Source: Pinus tabuliformis (lineage: Eukaryota; Streptophyta; Pinopsida; Pinales; Pinaceae). Taken from it: DNA of 64,000 bases. Numbering within the stretch: position 1 is the first letter of the stretch; every line of letters starts with the position of its first letter. Below the pieces are notes generated by a model. It ran no database searches, was not told the origin of the DNA, and worked only from the letters and a program-made list of their open reading frames with translations. The stretch spans positions 704,038,519 to 704,102,518 of the forward strand of contig CM062810.1 of NCBI GenBank assembly GCA_031772625.1, given 5' to 3'. Made by a program: the position numbers and the translations under genes. Of this stretch, positions 34,642-47,053 are shown one piece after another.

Positions 34642-35660
34642 TGTTGGAGGGAATTGCTTCCCTAGGGATTTTTGGGTTGAAACCCTAGCAGACTGAAAGT
34701 TGTCTATTCAAAGAAACATGCATTCATACAGCCATTATGCTATTATAAGCAAATTCTATGATAAGGGTACGTACCTTTGGTCCTACATTTGAGAAGGCCC
34801 TTAGGGTCCAAACCCTTCTTGGAGTTCCATTCTTCTCTTTTGTCCTGCAAAACAACCAATTCAAAGAACACAACAGTATATGGACAAAAATTTATAAAGA
34901 AACCATCTTCATGTTATAAACAAAGGTAGTTAGTTATGAAATCCAAACAACCATTTACATATTAATTCTAAACATGAATATCATTAACATAAAGAAGATT
35001 CATTTCGGGAACCAAGACATGTGTTTCTTTTATTATAGACAAATAAAGTACATAAAAAAGGAATATTTTCACCTGAGTCACCTTCAGCAGGCTCCAAGCA
35101 AAGCTTCCTTCCGGATCCGTTCTAGCCTCAAGCCTCTAACAAACTCCTTCCATGACTCTCTCCATGATGTCATAAATGGTGGATGAACATCAACACACAA
35201 GGAAACAAAGGTTTCCTGTACAAAATGGGGGAAGTGCAGAAGGCACAAGGGACTTCAGACCTAGTCAAGGGAAAAATCTCAGCATAATAACCTTTCTCTC
35301 TCTTCTCTCCTCCCTTTGGCCTTCCCTTTGAGGTCTTTTTATACCTCTCCCAAACTAGTTTTTTAGTTGGGAGTTGGTTGGGAACAGGTGGGCCACGGGC
35401 ACTAACAGGTGATCAGCAGGTAAAACCCGCGATCTCCGCCCAAAAATGAGGAATTTTATATTTTTTTAAGTGTTTCAATACATACACGCGGGTTGGGTAT
35501 ACACACACCCGCGTATACACACGTTTAACTCAGGGCAATGTCGCGTATAAGGAATAAAACATTGTTTTTTAAATTTTAGGACCAGGTCTGGAAGGAGGGG
35601 TTTCCCTAGGCCATGGGTACAGCATCACAAACCATAGGAGTGAGATTTGGAGCTATAACA
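34642..35660 (-). repeat. 5' LTR of the nested gag-protease element
   Basis: 1019 bp, beside the primer-binding site on the minus strand. Its outer end is followed by the GTTGT target duplicate at 35661-35665. Confidence 0.95.
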
Positions 35661-35665
35661 GTTGT

Positions 35666-36168
35666 CGAAAGCTGGAAAGGTCATTCAAGAGGGAAATCGA
35701 ATTTTTCCAGAGGAAGAGAAATGCAGGACAACTCATCTAGAACCAACAAGTAGGCAGTGCAAATTGTTCCAGGTTAGCAATGCGCATTTATAGTAAGGAG
35801 TACGAGCAAACCAGTGGAGGCCTAGTTGATTCACAAAAGGAGAAAAATATCTCCCAGATATTTTTGCTAGTATATTTATCAGAAGGTTGCCAGTGAGGCA
35901 TCCGGATTATTGTACTCCCAAAAGTTGTTGCATAATAATAAAATAAACCCTCATCTACTGCACCTTTTTTCTAGGATGTTAGTCCAAAAAAATATTGGTG
36001 TCATTTTTATTGTGTATGCATCTATTTCTCAATTCCCGATTTTAATTTTTGAATCGTATTTTATGATGAAGATGGCAATTGGGAATTATCCGTTAATTGT
36101 CGTAAATAATTAAACTAATAACACTTAGGAGAATAATATCTAGTAATTGGAATTAAAGAATTTTCACA
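35666..36168 (+). repeat. 3' LTR of the split Copia-type element, second part
   Basis: Resumes the LTR broken at 27013: CGAAAGCTGGAAAGGTCATT matches the region near 24680 of the other LTR. It ends ...TTTTCACA like the left LTR. Confidence 0.85.
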
Positions 36169-36202
36169 TGAATCAACTCCATATTCGGGTACCCCTTCCT
36201 AT

Positions 36203-36216
36203 CCCCCCCCCCCCCC
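36203..36216. repeat. poly-C tract, 14 bases
   Basis: Uninterrupted run of C followed by TTTC. Confidence 0.9.
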
Positions 36217-36769
36217 TTTCAAATTCAGTTAATATTTTTTTTTGTAATAGGAATGGATCCACCTATCAAGGGGTTATCTTTGATCATGAATTTTGTTGAA
36301 CCACCTCCCATTCGACTGAACCTTTGATATGTTGAATGCCCCCTCCCTCCTTTTGTGACATCTAACCCTCCTTTGTCACAAATTTGTTGGGAGCTTGAGC
36401 ATAACCATTGGTAACAGAGACAAGGGAGGCCATTCCTGAGTGTGGAGGGTGTGCTAAGGCGGTGGAGAGTCAAGTTTGCAGAGAGTGCAAATCGTTCTTC
36501 CTTCCAAGAGGTGAAAACAGAACCTACAAGCGATTTATTTTTCCCTTTGTTGTGCCCAGATTTCCTTCCAGGCTACTCCCTGCCATCATAACCCCTCATA
36601 TTTTCCTGGAGGCCTTAGGCACAACCCCCCTGAAATTACAACAAGAAGGGATAGGGGTCGTTTATCAAAACTAGTCCTGGCCTAGAACAAAGCTCTTATT
36701 GACATGGAATCCAGTAAATGGCTATCAATAGACAGGGTGGTTAGAGCAACAACATGCCTCAAGGGGGTT

Positions 36770-37411
36770 ATTCCATGGTTATTTTATCCCTTAACTCTAG
36801 GGGCCTAGCAGTCCCTCCCAAACAATTGGCCCCCTTCAAAGGTTACTCAGGCTTGAGAATGCAATTGTCCTCCTACAAGATATTATTGATGAAGGGGATG
36901 TTATATCAAGTTTATTGGAAATACTATTGACTATATGGAACTTCACTTATTGTGACACTCGTGGCAGATCGGGAGGCTTAGAAACAGGTTCAAACCCTCT
37001 TTTCCTTAAAGCCCTCAATGTTTGGGGCATGGAATCGATTCTTGGTTTTTAAACTTTCGATTTGTGGAACTAAACTCCGAGTTTCTAATTCTCAATATCT
37101 ATGCGCCGCCCCAAGATAAGCTTCCCTTTTGGGAATCTATATCCCAAAATTCCTACTTTACTGAAGGCAACCTCATCATTGGCGTGGACCTAAATTTCTC
37201 TTTTGGTGTTGCGGAGCGTTGGGGCTCTCAAGCACATGAACATCCAAATACAACCTTATTCACAAGTTTGTTGACTACACATAACCTCATCAACATAGAA
37301 CCTGTGAAACTAAAATCTACATGGAGGAACAAGCGAACGAGTGAGGACAAAGTCGCCAAGCGACTAGATGGATTTTTAGTTACTGAACAATTGGTGGAAC
37401 AAATGCCATAA
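36770..37411 (+). pseudogene. LINE apurinic endonuclease domain
   Basis: SLNSRGLAVPPKQLA near 36800 matches the LxWNCRGL start of plant L1 endonucleases, followed by a leucine-rich LLQDIIDEGD block. The frame 37022-37411 continues with FLILNIYAPPQDKLPFWESI, LIIGVDLNFSFGVAERWG (usual GGDFN changed to GVDLN) and STWRNKR...RLDGFLV near the end. Stops and frame changes separate the two parts. Confidence 0.85.
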
Positions 37412-39600
37412 ATCAAACAATGGATTGGGGAAAGTGGGGACTTGGATCACTCCCTTATTTTTCAAGAGATCAAGACAATGGGGCGAAATCCACCCAACTC
37501 CTTCAAACTTAGCTTTGCCTAGCTAAAAGACGAATTTTTTTTGGAGCATGTAAAAACTACTTGGTAGCCCTACAATCCCCTATCGAATGTCTCTATTAGA
37601 GGCCAATTTGCATTGAACCTACAAACAGTAAAAGAGGCAACCATAAAGTGGTCAGTGAAAAAACAAGTGACACACAAGAAATAAGAGAGGTGGAAGCATA
37701 TCTTAAGGTTATATTATAGGAAGTCACGGGAAGTTTTGAATCAGAGGAATCAAAAGATATACTTTTACAATTTGAAGGGAGAAGGAAAAGCCTTTTGGTA
37801 GACATCAAAGCCACCTAGAGACTCAAAAGCAGGGCGATCTAGCTGGAGGCTAGAGATGAGAACAACAAATTCTTCCAAACTTTCATTAAAAGAAAGGAAA
37901 GTGTGAAATACAATTTGAAAGTTGAATGACTATGCAGGGAACAATGTCTCATTATTCAAGGACTTGGCAGAAATTGGGAAAAATCACTTTGGGATTTTTT
38001 TCAAGGAGCCACATGGGGTTTCCATTGTTGAGGTGGTTTGTTTGGCCCTTTATTTCCCAAGATTTTTTGAAAATGCAGACAACAACCACCTAATGTAAGT
38101 TGTTACTATGGATGAGCTAAAGAAGGTGTTGGGAATTTTTCAAAGGCACAAAAGTCCAAACCTAGACGGGTGGCCTGTTGAATTTTTTTCTGGGGATTTT
38201 TGATAGCCCAAGCGAAGACCTCCTTAGAGTCATTAAGGAATCTAGAACCTTATGCCATATTCAAGCTTCAATTTAACTCCACCTTCATTTCTTTAATCCC
38301 TAAATTCGTCAATCCCTCCACCTTTGATGACTTCCGCACTATTTCATTGTGTAGCTACATTTACAAAGTCATCACATAAATCATTGCACAAAGACTCAAA
38401 CCCATTCTCTCTAGCTCAATCTCAAAGGAAAATTCTGCTTTCCTTGAAGGGAGACAAATACATGAAGCCATCGGTGTCACCTAGGAAGGTCTCCACAGCC
38501 TCAAGCAGCGACAACTAAAGGGTACAATCCTAAAAATTGATCTCTCCAAAGCCTTTCATAATGTCAACTAGCTCTACATTTGATTTCTACTCACCCATTT
38601 GGATTTAAGCTAGATTTTTTTAAATGGATCATGAGCTGCATTTCCTTTATTTCTTTTACTGTACTTACTCCACTTTTTTTTTAGCAAAATGAGGACTTAG
38701 AAAAGGCTTCCCTCTCTTGCTTATTCCTTTTTTATTGGTTGCTAAGGACTTCAACAGATCCCTGGATGAAGCACACAAAAGAAACGACCTTCAAGGAATC
38801 ATAATAGCCACTACCCTTCATATTACCCGTCTTCTTTTCGTTGACAATATTCTCATTTTCAGTAATGGCACTAGAAGAGACATAAGAGCCATCAAAGATG
38901 ATATAGCCCTCTTTGAAGTGGCTATTGGTATGCTCACAAATCCTCACTATTTCCCTTTGGACTTACTAGTAATGAGCTGAGATTTCATCAAGGTCCTCTT
39001 TCCTTTTGTACTGGCCAATATGGAGAACGACTTCAAATACTTGGGATTTCTCCTTAAACTGAACTCTTATACAAATGTTGATTGGTTATGGCTTTTAGCC
39101 AAAACTGAAAAGTGACTGAAGCCTTGGGGCATGAGATGGTTATCAAGAGCAAGTTGTTTGGTACTTACTAAATTTGTCCTTGAGGCTACACTGTTCTATT
39201 AGGTGTCTCTATCTTACATCTCAACGAAAGTTCTAAAAAAATCAAGAAGTTATAATACAACTTTTTATGGTTGGGTTTTGTCAAATAATATTTTTTTCCT
39301 TGGGTTAAATGGGACAAAATGACAATGAAGAAGTCCTGAGGGGGATGGGGTCTAAAACACCTCTATTTTTTCTCTCAAGCTTTGGTTGCAAAGATAGGAA
39401 GACACCTAATCTCAACCCAAAGTTTATGGGCCTCCATGGTTTATAGGAAATATATCTTCCCCCGATCTACTGAAGATTGGAATAGAAGCCACAACAGGAA
39501 CATGTATAATGCTTCCATCATTTGGCATGTTGACATCACATCGTCGTTATTAAAAATAGCTTGCTATGGAAGGTAGGGAATGACTCTTGACTTTGACTAA
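37412..39600 (+). pseudogene. LINE reverse transcriptase and C-terminal region
   Basis: Readable pieces include MDELKKVLGIFQRHKSPNLD (about 38110), FRTISLCSYIYKVIT, IIAQRLKPILSSSISKENSA and FLEGRQIHEAIGVT (38330-38480), GTILKIDLSKAFHNVN (about 38525), and the catalytic site read as FVDNILIF near 38840, where FVDD is expected. HLYFFSQALVAKIGRHLIS and SLWASMVYRKYIF (about 39360-39450) match the region after the polymerase in plant L1 elements. Many stops; not functional. Confidence 0.85.
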
Positions 39601-41589
39601 GAGTAGACCCATGGGTCAAACGCAACAATACCTACCATCTCCCCGAGGGCCTCATCGCTCTTCTTCACGGAAAAAGGCCTTTTTACACTTAATCAAGTCA
39701 CAACCCCTCTTTAAAACACACTTAGAGAACAACAATGGCTTATTGGGTGACAACTAAACGTCCCTCAAGTTTTCAAAGAACATTGTCCTACCTATACTCA
39801 CGCTTTAAGGGATGACCACATCCCCTGACTGATGAACCTGATGAGCTAGTATGGATGCACTTCTCCCATCATAACTATACTCCTAAAGAGGGTTACCCTT
39901 TTCTCATCGCAAAATGGATTCCAAAATTTTAGGAGGACTAGTGGTGACATCTCTAGAAGCTCAAATTCCTAGCCAAAACCATATTAGTCATGTGGTGTGG
40001 CTTGGAAAACAAGATACCAACTAGAGAGTTTTTACGCAAAAGACAAAAAAAGGAAGGGCACATTTGGTGCAACCTTGACAAAAACTCTGACAAATCTACC
40101 CCCACCTTATGATTGAATGCTCATATACACAGGGCTTATGGTGATTTCTCTCATCCAAGATCGGCCAAGTGTGGTAATGGACAGAGGAGAATCTCACGAA
40201 GGCTTGGCAACTTTGGTACAACAACAAAGAAGTCAAAAATATCATTGTCCCTCTTCTTGCCTGTTGGGGCGTCTGGCTTACCAAAAACAAGATTATTTTA
40301 ATGATTGCCTGATTTCCCCAAAGACCACAACAACAAAACTCTTGTCATCCTTAATCTACTACCCAAACCCAAGGTTGTGCAACACATAAAGTGTGGCATA
40401 GGGGCAATTTTACACAGACAAACAACATTATTTTCACATCAAAATGGGTTTAGGAGAGGGAACCAACAACTTTTCTAAAGTAATGGCCCACAAACTTCTA
40501 TTGAAAAATATATCCTCTCTTTTCAAGTTTTCGGGGATTTCCAACTAGCCATCAACTGGATAAATGGTTCATACATATGTCATAACCAAAGGATTCAACC
40601 CCTAGTGGGTGAAATAATTCGATTGAAATCCTCTCACTTTTTTCTCTGCCTCACATGTTTACAGGGAGCACAACACTGCTACAAATACCTTCTCTAAGGA
40701 GGGCATTTCGATGGTTTGTGGGACATGGATGATTATAGAAACAAAAAATGACCTCTCCTATGAGTTTTAACACTGACCTTTCATCAAGGAAAACAACATA
40801 GACTAATTTATTTTTTTGCTTTGTATGTTGCTTCTTTATCAACTTATCATCATCAGATTGTCTCACATGTTTTTTCTAATTATAATTTACTACCACATAT
40901 ACAAGCTCTCTTTTAACAACACTTTTTCAACAAATACATATTTTTGACATTTTTGTATGATGGCTACACTGCCATGCTATGGGCAAGATCCATAAAGATC
41001 TCTATGTTATTCGAATACATGCTTGACATGTATCAACATAATGCAATTTTATATCATCTGATAATAAAATTGTAAATTATGCTTTTTCCTGAAGTAAAAA
41101 AATCTAAGGTAGAGGTTGAAATCAATCTCCCAAAATGCAAATTCTTCCCCACACCTCTAGTAGATGTGGCCCCTAATGTTAATCTCCGAAATGTCCAAAT
41201 TAATTCTACCAATGAACAAAACCAATTGGGATAATGAAGAGGCATTATTCTAAATTCCTTACAAGATCCCAATGCACCACATTAATAAACCACATGCAAG
41301 CATATTTGAAGCAACGAAGGAGGTGGGAAGGCCACTTCTCATCATCAATTCCATATTGAGAGAAGCTATTAAGTTAAGATATGTGCCATTTGAAGCATGA
41401 GAAAAATATTGATATAATTTCCATTTAATCAAGAGGTTGAACTATAACCAATGATCTCCTTTTAAATTAGAATCCCAAGCTCAAGGATGTTTCCACCTTA
41501 GCACAATGATTTGCTTCATCATTCAATTCTCACTTGATATGGTATTATGAGACTCGTTTAAAATGAATAACGGTTTGGTTAATCCTATG

Positions 41590-41995
41590 TATAAGATTTA
41601 AGTTTATTTCCTCAAAGGTTGACTTTTTCTATCATAGATTTAATTAATAACATCAAATCCCCTAAAGTTGTCACAAATTTGATGAGTTAAGTTCATTTCC
41701 TCCAAATTTGACTTTTTCCATCATAACTCTAATCATTAGCATAAAATACCCTAAAACTGTAAGGATTTGATACCCTCTTCCTTAGACTATAGAAAGACCA
41801 TGTCAAAAAAATATCTTTCTGCAAAATTACTAATAACACTTCTTAATTCCCAATTATAATGTGCTATCATGTTTGATCCTTAACACCTTCTTCTTTAAAC
41901 TATGGAAAGACCCTGCCCAAAAATATATATAATTCTGCAAAATTATTGATAACACTTCTTAATTCTCAAATGTAATGTGTTATCTTGTTTTTGTT
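41590..41995. repeat. two adjacent imperfect tandem duplications
   Basis: First pair near 41590-41780 shares GACTTTTTC and a TAAAATCCCCTAAA-like block, unit about 100 bp. Second pair near 41775-41995 shares CTGCAAAATTA and AATAACACTTCTTAATTC, unit about 110 bp. Confidence 0.7.
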
Positions 41996-42384
41996 AAAAT
42001 CACAAGAACTCTCTGCCTCATTACCATCAAAACAAATTAATAACCCAAAAACTCAAGAATGACAATTTGCCCATTTATAAACCACTATAAAAATCATTTG
42101 AAATAATTAACTATGGATTGATTACAAAATTTTAAAAATTTACCACCTTTAAAAACCAAAACGTTTTCCAAAATACTCTCTGTAGCCATTTTGTTTTCGT
42201 TTCAACCTACAGAGGCAACATACATTCAGAGGCAACTAAAGCTGGAGTGAATGATTTTTTATAAATATCAAAAAATCTTACCAAGAGAGGAATCATATTT
42301 AAATACATTTTTTTTTTTTTTCAGAGAAAAAAACCATCATAGATTTATATTAAGAAAATATAAAGATCTTCAATACATATCATG

Positions 42385-42530
42385 TTTGGATTGAGGCATA
42401 AAAATGCCGAGCAACTTTTGCAAAAAATAGATACAGATAGTCCATTGAGGCATAAAAAAGCCTATCAACCTTTGCACAAAATAGATACAGATAGTCTGAA
42501 TGCACAAAATAGATACAGATAGTCCGAATC
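42385..42530. repeat. short tandem repeat region
   Basis: AAAATAGATACAGATAGTC occurs three times, twice preceded by TTGAGGCATAAAAA and a TTTGCA block, giving units of about 55 and 32 bp. Confidence 0.8.
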
Positions 42531-43670
42531 TTACCAAATCTGAAATAAGAAAAACATATACTTCACTTCTACAAAGCCTGCTTGTCCAAAATTGCAACAG
42601 AACAAACGATCACTTGAAGAAACAGTGCCATGTGAAGATTACATGCAATAACACATAAAGAAATTGGGGCAGACGGCCCAGTCTTGGAAAAGAGAACCCA
42701 AAAGACTTGATACTGGAGATCTGAAAGGAGAAACCATCTTGCAGGAACAAAGACCCACGACATCATATAGCAGGCATATTTGGCAAAGAGTCATTATGAT
42801 GAAAGGAATCATGGCATGCCAAAATACGCTGAAGAATGGTTTGGTTTCGTAAATTATTAAAGGCTTAAGCATTATTGAAATTATTCTTTAACTAATGATT
42901 CTCTTTAAAAAAAATTAAAAAATAATAAATAATAATAATAACACAACCACAACTATATTAATAAATATAACTAATTTACGCTAATAAATGTATTGTATAA
43001 ATTTATTATTAATACTAATATTGAAATAAATAAATATATAATTATAAACACCGTTATTAAAATATATAAACAATTATAAAACCATTATTCAATAAGTCAT
43101 AAAACACTTGAAATATATAAACATTATAATCAAGAAAGGGCGTTTTAAAGTGTTTGATGGCCATAATTAATAATAAAATATGGGGTTGCAAGATCTATTG
43201 CGCAACCCATATTGGAATACATGAATATTAAAATATCATTTACATAAAGATATGTAATTGTTAATCTTCCAAAAGTTTTCCTGCATAGTTGAACAACATA
43301 CCTAAACGGTTGAATACATTAAAATACATGAGATCCTTCAGCTCAGTGAAACGATCCATCACAAAAACAGAATAGTCAATGATAACAAATGCAACAACAG
43401 ATCCACCCCTCCAGCACAGCAATAAAGAAGATCAAAAGAGAAAAAGGCAACAGATCAGCAGAAGATAGAGATTCGAAATCTACCTTAACCTTCGCAACAT
43501 TCTATCAAATGACATGGAGATCTTTGGCCAATCAGAGTTCACAATGGCAAACTTTATAAATCAAAGGTAGGCCTTCACCATTATCAACTCCGTGATTGCT
43601 CTGCATTACAAAAATCTGACGCAAAGCATCCAAGAAATCATAGGCAAAATAGCGATGAATTTATAGTAAC

Positions 43671-43862
43671 AGCTGCCGTTAGAATGTCCAAATAAATCTG
43701 ACAGAAGATGGTAGATGGAGACAAAGGAACAGCTTCGGATGACAGCTAGAAGGTACCGAATGACAGCTCTGCTGCCGTTAGAATGTCCTATAAATTTTTG
43801 GACAACAACGGTGAATGGAGACAAAGGAACAGCTTGCGAGCAGATGGAAGGTACCCAAATGC
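43671..43862. repeat. two-copy tandem repeat, about 98-bp unit
   Basis: GCTGCCGTTAGAATGTCC and TGGAGACAAAGGAACAGCTT occur twice in the same order, ending in a GAAGGTACC block. Confidence 0.85.
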
Positions 43863-44093
43863 CATATTCAAAATTAAAAAATACAAATTTGTAGCATAGG
43901 ATCAGTAGAAATGAATAAAAATAAGAGTATGGTGCAAATAGATCACAGTAAGTTCAATCTACATTTTACAACCCAAAAAAACAAAAAGAAGAAGAAAAAA
44001 GTAGATATGTGTTACAAGAAAACACCAAATATGGAAATCATCATGCTCTATCGCTGCAATTATCACCATCTCTGTAATATCCGATATTTGTTG

Positions 44094-44255
44094 TTGTTCG
44101 AATGGTTACTCACATATAGATATACCAAATTGTATATATAGCAAACAAACTATATATGACTGATTAACATGTAGTTGTTCGAATGGTTACTAACATATAG
44201 ATATACCAAATTGTATATATAGCAAACAAACTATTATGACTGAGTAACATGTAGG
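44094..44255. repeat. two-copy tandem repeat, 81-bp unit
   Basis: TTGTTCGAATGGTTACT starts units at 44094 and 44175, each containing ATATAGATATACCAAATTGT and ending AACATGTAG. Confidence 0.9.
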
Positions 44256-45556
44256 GGTTTCCTTATTCTCTGTATAAGGGTCTATCTCTCTATCAGTAAA
44301 GTTATTTAGATCTAACAGTAAATGCAGTCATGGTTGACAGATTAACATTTTCTGTAGATGCATATATGGTATTTTTTTGTAATATGACTGGAAAGATTGT
44401 CAATATTTCCCTCTACATTATTCTGTAAATGATGATCATCATAACATAAAACTAGCAATTGCCCCAAAAAGTGCAAAGAGAAGCCGATAGTTTTTTTAAA
44501 TTGGAAAAATTGTATAAAGAAGGTATTTGTAGATATGTATGTCATATTCCATATGTATTGACATATTTTAATTTATATAGTTTATTTTAATTTATATATA
44601 AATGATAAGTGGTGTTATTTTAATTTCATATATACTCTAAATCAAAAGAATAGATTTGATACAGTACTCACAAAATACCTAAAATAAAGAATAAAAACTT
44701 AGTTTGCAAAAATTGACGGATAAAAAAGACCATTAAATTACCCTTACCTAAAAATATTTTTTTTAACCAGAGTAGTGAAATTTTGTAACAAAGATTAAGC
44801 CTCCGATGAACAAAGGCCATAAAAGAGCTTTTCAAAAGGTAACTTAAACTATGGCATAAAAAAAAACTAAAGGTTAAATGGAAACAACAAACTGATAATT
44901 ATACTTGATAGGAGGAAGTCGATTTCATTGCATTAACAACTTCCAACATTCACATATGAATAACACTCAAGTAGGAGGTAGGAGACATTGTAACCACCAT
45001 TGATTATTTTCAGGAGCTACTCAACCTCTCCTCTTCTCTAAAGTCCTTGTGAACAAGGAGACTCACAAGCTCACTGAAAGATAATGTTACAAAGCTTGAG
45101 TGTAAGGTTCTTTCTCCCTGAACATAAAAGATCTCACTCCCTCAATTTTAATTATTAAAATAAATGGAAACTCTAAAATTAAACACTTTTTAATTTATTT
45201 CAAAAATACTTATGTCAAACAAATTCAGATAAATTTTGTTTTAAGTTTAAGGCCATAATATAATCACAATGCTGGAGTGTCTACATATAATGTAGATTAT
45301 GTTTATATTATTATCAATATGAGAACATTTAATTTACTGTAAATAATTATCATATGAAATTCTTTGAATAATTCTATATAAATAGATTTTGTCATATAAG
45401 ATGACTATTTTAGTTTAATGAAATGAAGAAATTAACTCTAGCTGAAATGCAAATTGATAACAATTATGCTTATATAATAACACTATCATAATTGAACAAA
45501 CATCCAGAGAAAATTCAAATGAGGTGAATAGACATCAAGAAAAAATTCAAATGAAG

Positions 45557-46137
45557 TTAAGGAGCACTCAATTCATAAACAATTGTTTCCCTTAACGTTT
45601 TACATTGGTGTTGAAGATGAAGAAATTTTTCTTCATATGCCAACTCAAAATTCCTACAAAATTTAACATTTTTCTCACAACTTGTGATCTTTCTTCACAC
45701 AATCTATAAACATTTCAGTGGGGAAAGATAATAGTGAAATTGAGATTAAGGATCAATCATCATCACTAAACAATGCCTCGGAGTACTTACTTCACTAACT
45801 TCTAACAAGTATTCTCATATTCAGACATCCTGTAAGCAGTTCCACAAATGATAAGCTTCTCCTTCTTGTGTAACTGCTCAATGCTTTGATTTTCCTTCCC
45901 ACATAAAGAGCATTTTGAATTCTGCTCATCACCACAAAAAGCACACACCCAGTGTTTGCAACCCTGCAGTAAAGTGAATTAAAATCCCTGTGCCCTTCTA
46001 ACGAAATATTATGTAAACCATGGTTCAAATCCCCATAGATGAAACTAACCCAAAAAAAATACTAGTAAAAATTGTGGTGATTACCATGAAGCAAAGTCCT
46101 GCTTGTTGATGAATACAAAGAGCACACATCAACTTTT
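45557..46137 (-). pseudogene. RING-type zinc finger, three exon-like blocks, 3' end
   Basis: Read on the minus strand: exon 1 46085-46137 (its left limit is uncertain), exon 2 45791-45963, exon 3 45557-45653, with GT...AG introns (donors GTAATC and GTAAGT; acceptors TACTGCAG and TTTTGTAG). Spliced in frame, exons 1-2 give Cys/His spacing C-x2-C-x11-C-x-H-x2-C-x2-C-x7-C-x2-C (MCALCIHQ...GCKHWVCAFC...CSLCG), a RING-HC pattern. A TAG lies 11 bases before the exon 2 donor. Beyond it, the reading continues in phase into exon 3 (AYEEKFLHLQHQCKTLRE) and ends at TAA. So either the gene stops at the TAG or a nonsense change made it a pseudogene. I do not recognise the family. Upstream exons are not seen. 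Confidence 0.5.
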
Positions 46138-47053
46138 CTGCAGAGCCCTGAAGCTATCTTGGAATTTATAGCGGAAAAGCCAAGAATCTTCCTCCCAATA
46201 ATTTGTATGAGAAAAATTAAACAATTATCTGAATTTATATGAGAAAAATTGAACAATTATCCATAAACAGAGGCGATTTTAAAGTAAGCCTACTACTCAT
46301 TTGACAATTGAATTATAATGGATTTTCCCATTAATTAAAAAAAAAATCATCCTCAATATTTACCTTGTATATATATATATATATAAAATAATGATAACAA
46401 TAATAATTTAATTTTAAATCAATGTCTATAAAAATATATAGATTTGAAGTTATAATCTTATCAATTCTTCAAAAAACAAAATTTCACTCCAAAAATTTTA
46501 ATCCTCTAAAACCATAATAATAAATTCAGAATTTTGATATCCAAAAATAAAGTTAAAGTTAAACTATTTATTTCAATTTATCAAATTTCAATAAAAATAT
46601 CTTAAGTATTTTATCTTTCTTAAATATTTCGTCTTTCACTTGACTATAATTTTATACAATTTCATTTTACTTCTCTAAAGCCATGATAATAAATTCAAAA
46701 TTTTGATATCCAAAAATAAATTTAAACTATTTCAATAAAAACATCTTATATATTTCATCTTTCACTCACTATAATTTTATACAAATTCATTGTTTATTTT
46801 TATATTACTCTTCCACTATAATTTTATACAAATTCATTGTTTATATTTATATTACTCTTCCACTCCCTAACTTACAGCCTTCCTAGCTTTTTGCTCTCAA
46901 CATTTGAGTCAAGAATTTAGCAAATATTTATTAAACATCCATGTTCTCTATAGAACTTCCAAAATTAACGCAAAAAAGCTTTCAAATTTTGAATATTCAA
47001 TATAGCTGCTCAGGTAACGATTGCTTTAAGTAGAATTTTGATCTTGTCGTATG
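46138..47053. other. AT-rich DNA, no gene recognised
   Basis: Contains a partial tandem duplication of about 170 bp near 46500-46770 (ATAATAAATTCA and TTTTGATATCCAAAAATAAA in both parts) and a second short one near 46765-46860 (CACTATAATTTTATACAAAT twice). It could be intron or upstream DNA of the RING-like exons. Confidence 0.55.

Larger units (their letters stand above)
27014..35660 (-). mobile_element. gag-protease-only LTR retrotransposon, nested
   Basis: Complete insertion of 8647 bp with equal 1019-bp LTRs, ends TGTTGG...ATAACA on the plus strand, and a perfect 5-bp target duplication GTTGT (27009-27013 and 35661-35665). A primer-binding site (34619-34637) and a polypurine tract (28033-28044) place it on the minus strand. 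It encodes Gag with a zinc knuckle and an aspartic protease, but no reverse transcriptase, RNase H or integrase is seen. The protease context (LLGRDYVYAMNVL, MCFPHNRNIVTIDQL) suggests the Ty3/gypsy side. The LTRs differ at a few percent of sites by eye, so this is an older insertion than the one at 52.9-58.3 kb. Confidence 0.92.
24408..36168 (+). mobile_element. non-coding Copia-type LTR element, split by a nested insertion
   Basis: Two related direct repeats (24408-25190, and 26407-27013 continuing at 35666-36168) flank only about 1.2 kb of interior. TGGTATCAAAGC, an initiator-Met-tRNA primer site with one change, follows the first repeat, and AAGAGGGAG, a polypurine tract, precedes the second, so the element is on the plus strand. 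The interior (25191-26406) shows no Gag or Pol. The left LTR is cut at its 5' end, since similarity to the right LTR starts only near 24408. The right LTR was later split by the 27014-35660 element. Confidence 0.85.
36400..40890 (+). mobile_element. L1-like LINE, decayed
   Basis: Plus-strand fragments in LINE order: endonuclease (36770-37411), linker, reverse transcriptase (about 38100-39000) and C-terminal region (to about 39600 and perhaps 40800). The 5' end is placed near 36400 only because the LTR of the preceding element ends at 36168; the 3' end is uncertain and no poly-A tail or target duplication was seen. A short Cys-containing frame at 36408-36674 could be part of an upstream ORF1 but is not recognised. 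Confidence 0.8.
40891..45540. other. AT-rich intergenic DNA, no gene recognised
   Basis: Only tandem repeats are recognised (listed separately). If the RING-like exons at 45.56-46.14 kb are real, the first few hundred bases to their left would be 3' flank. Confidence 0.5.
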
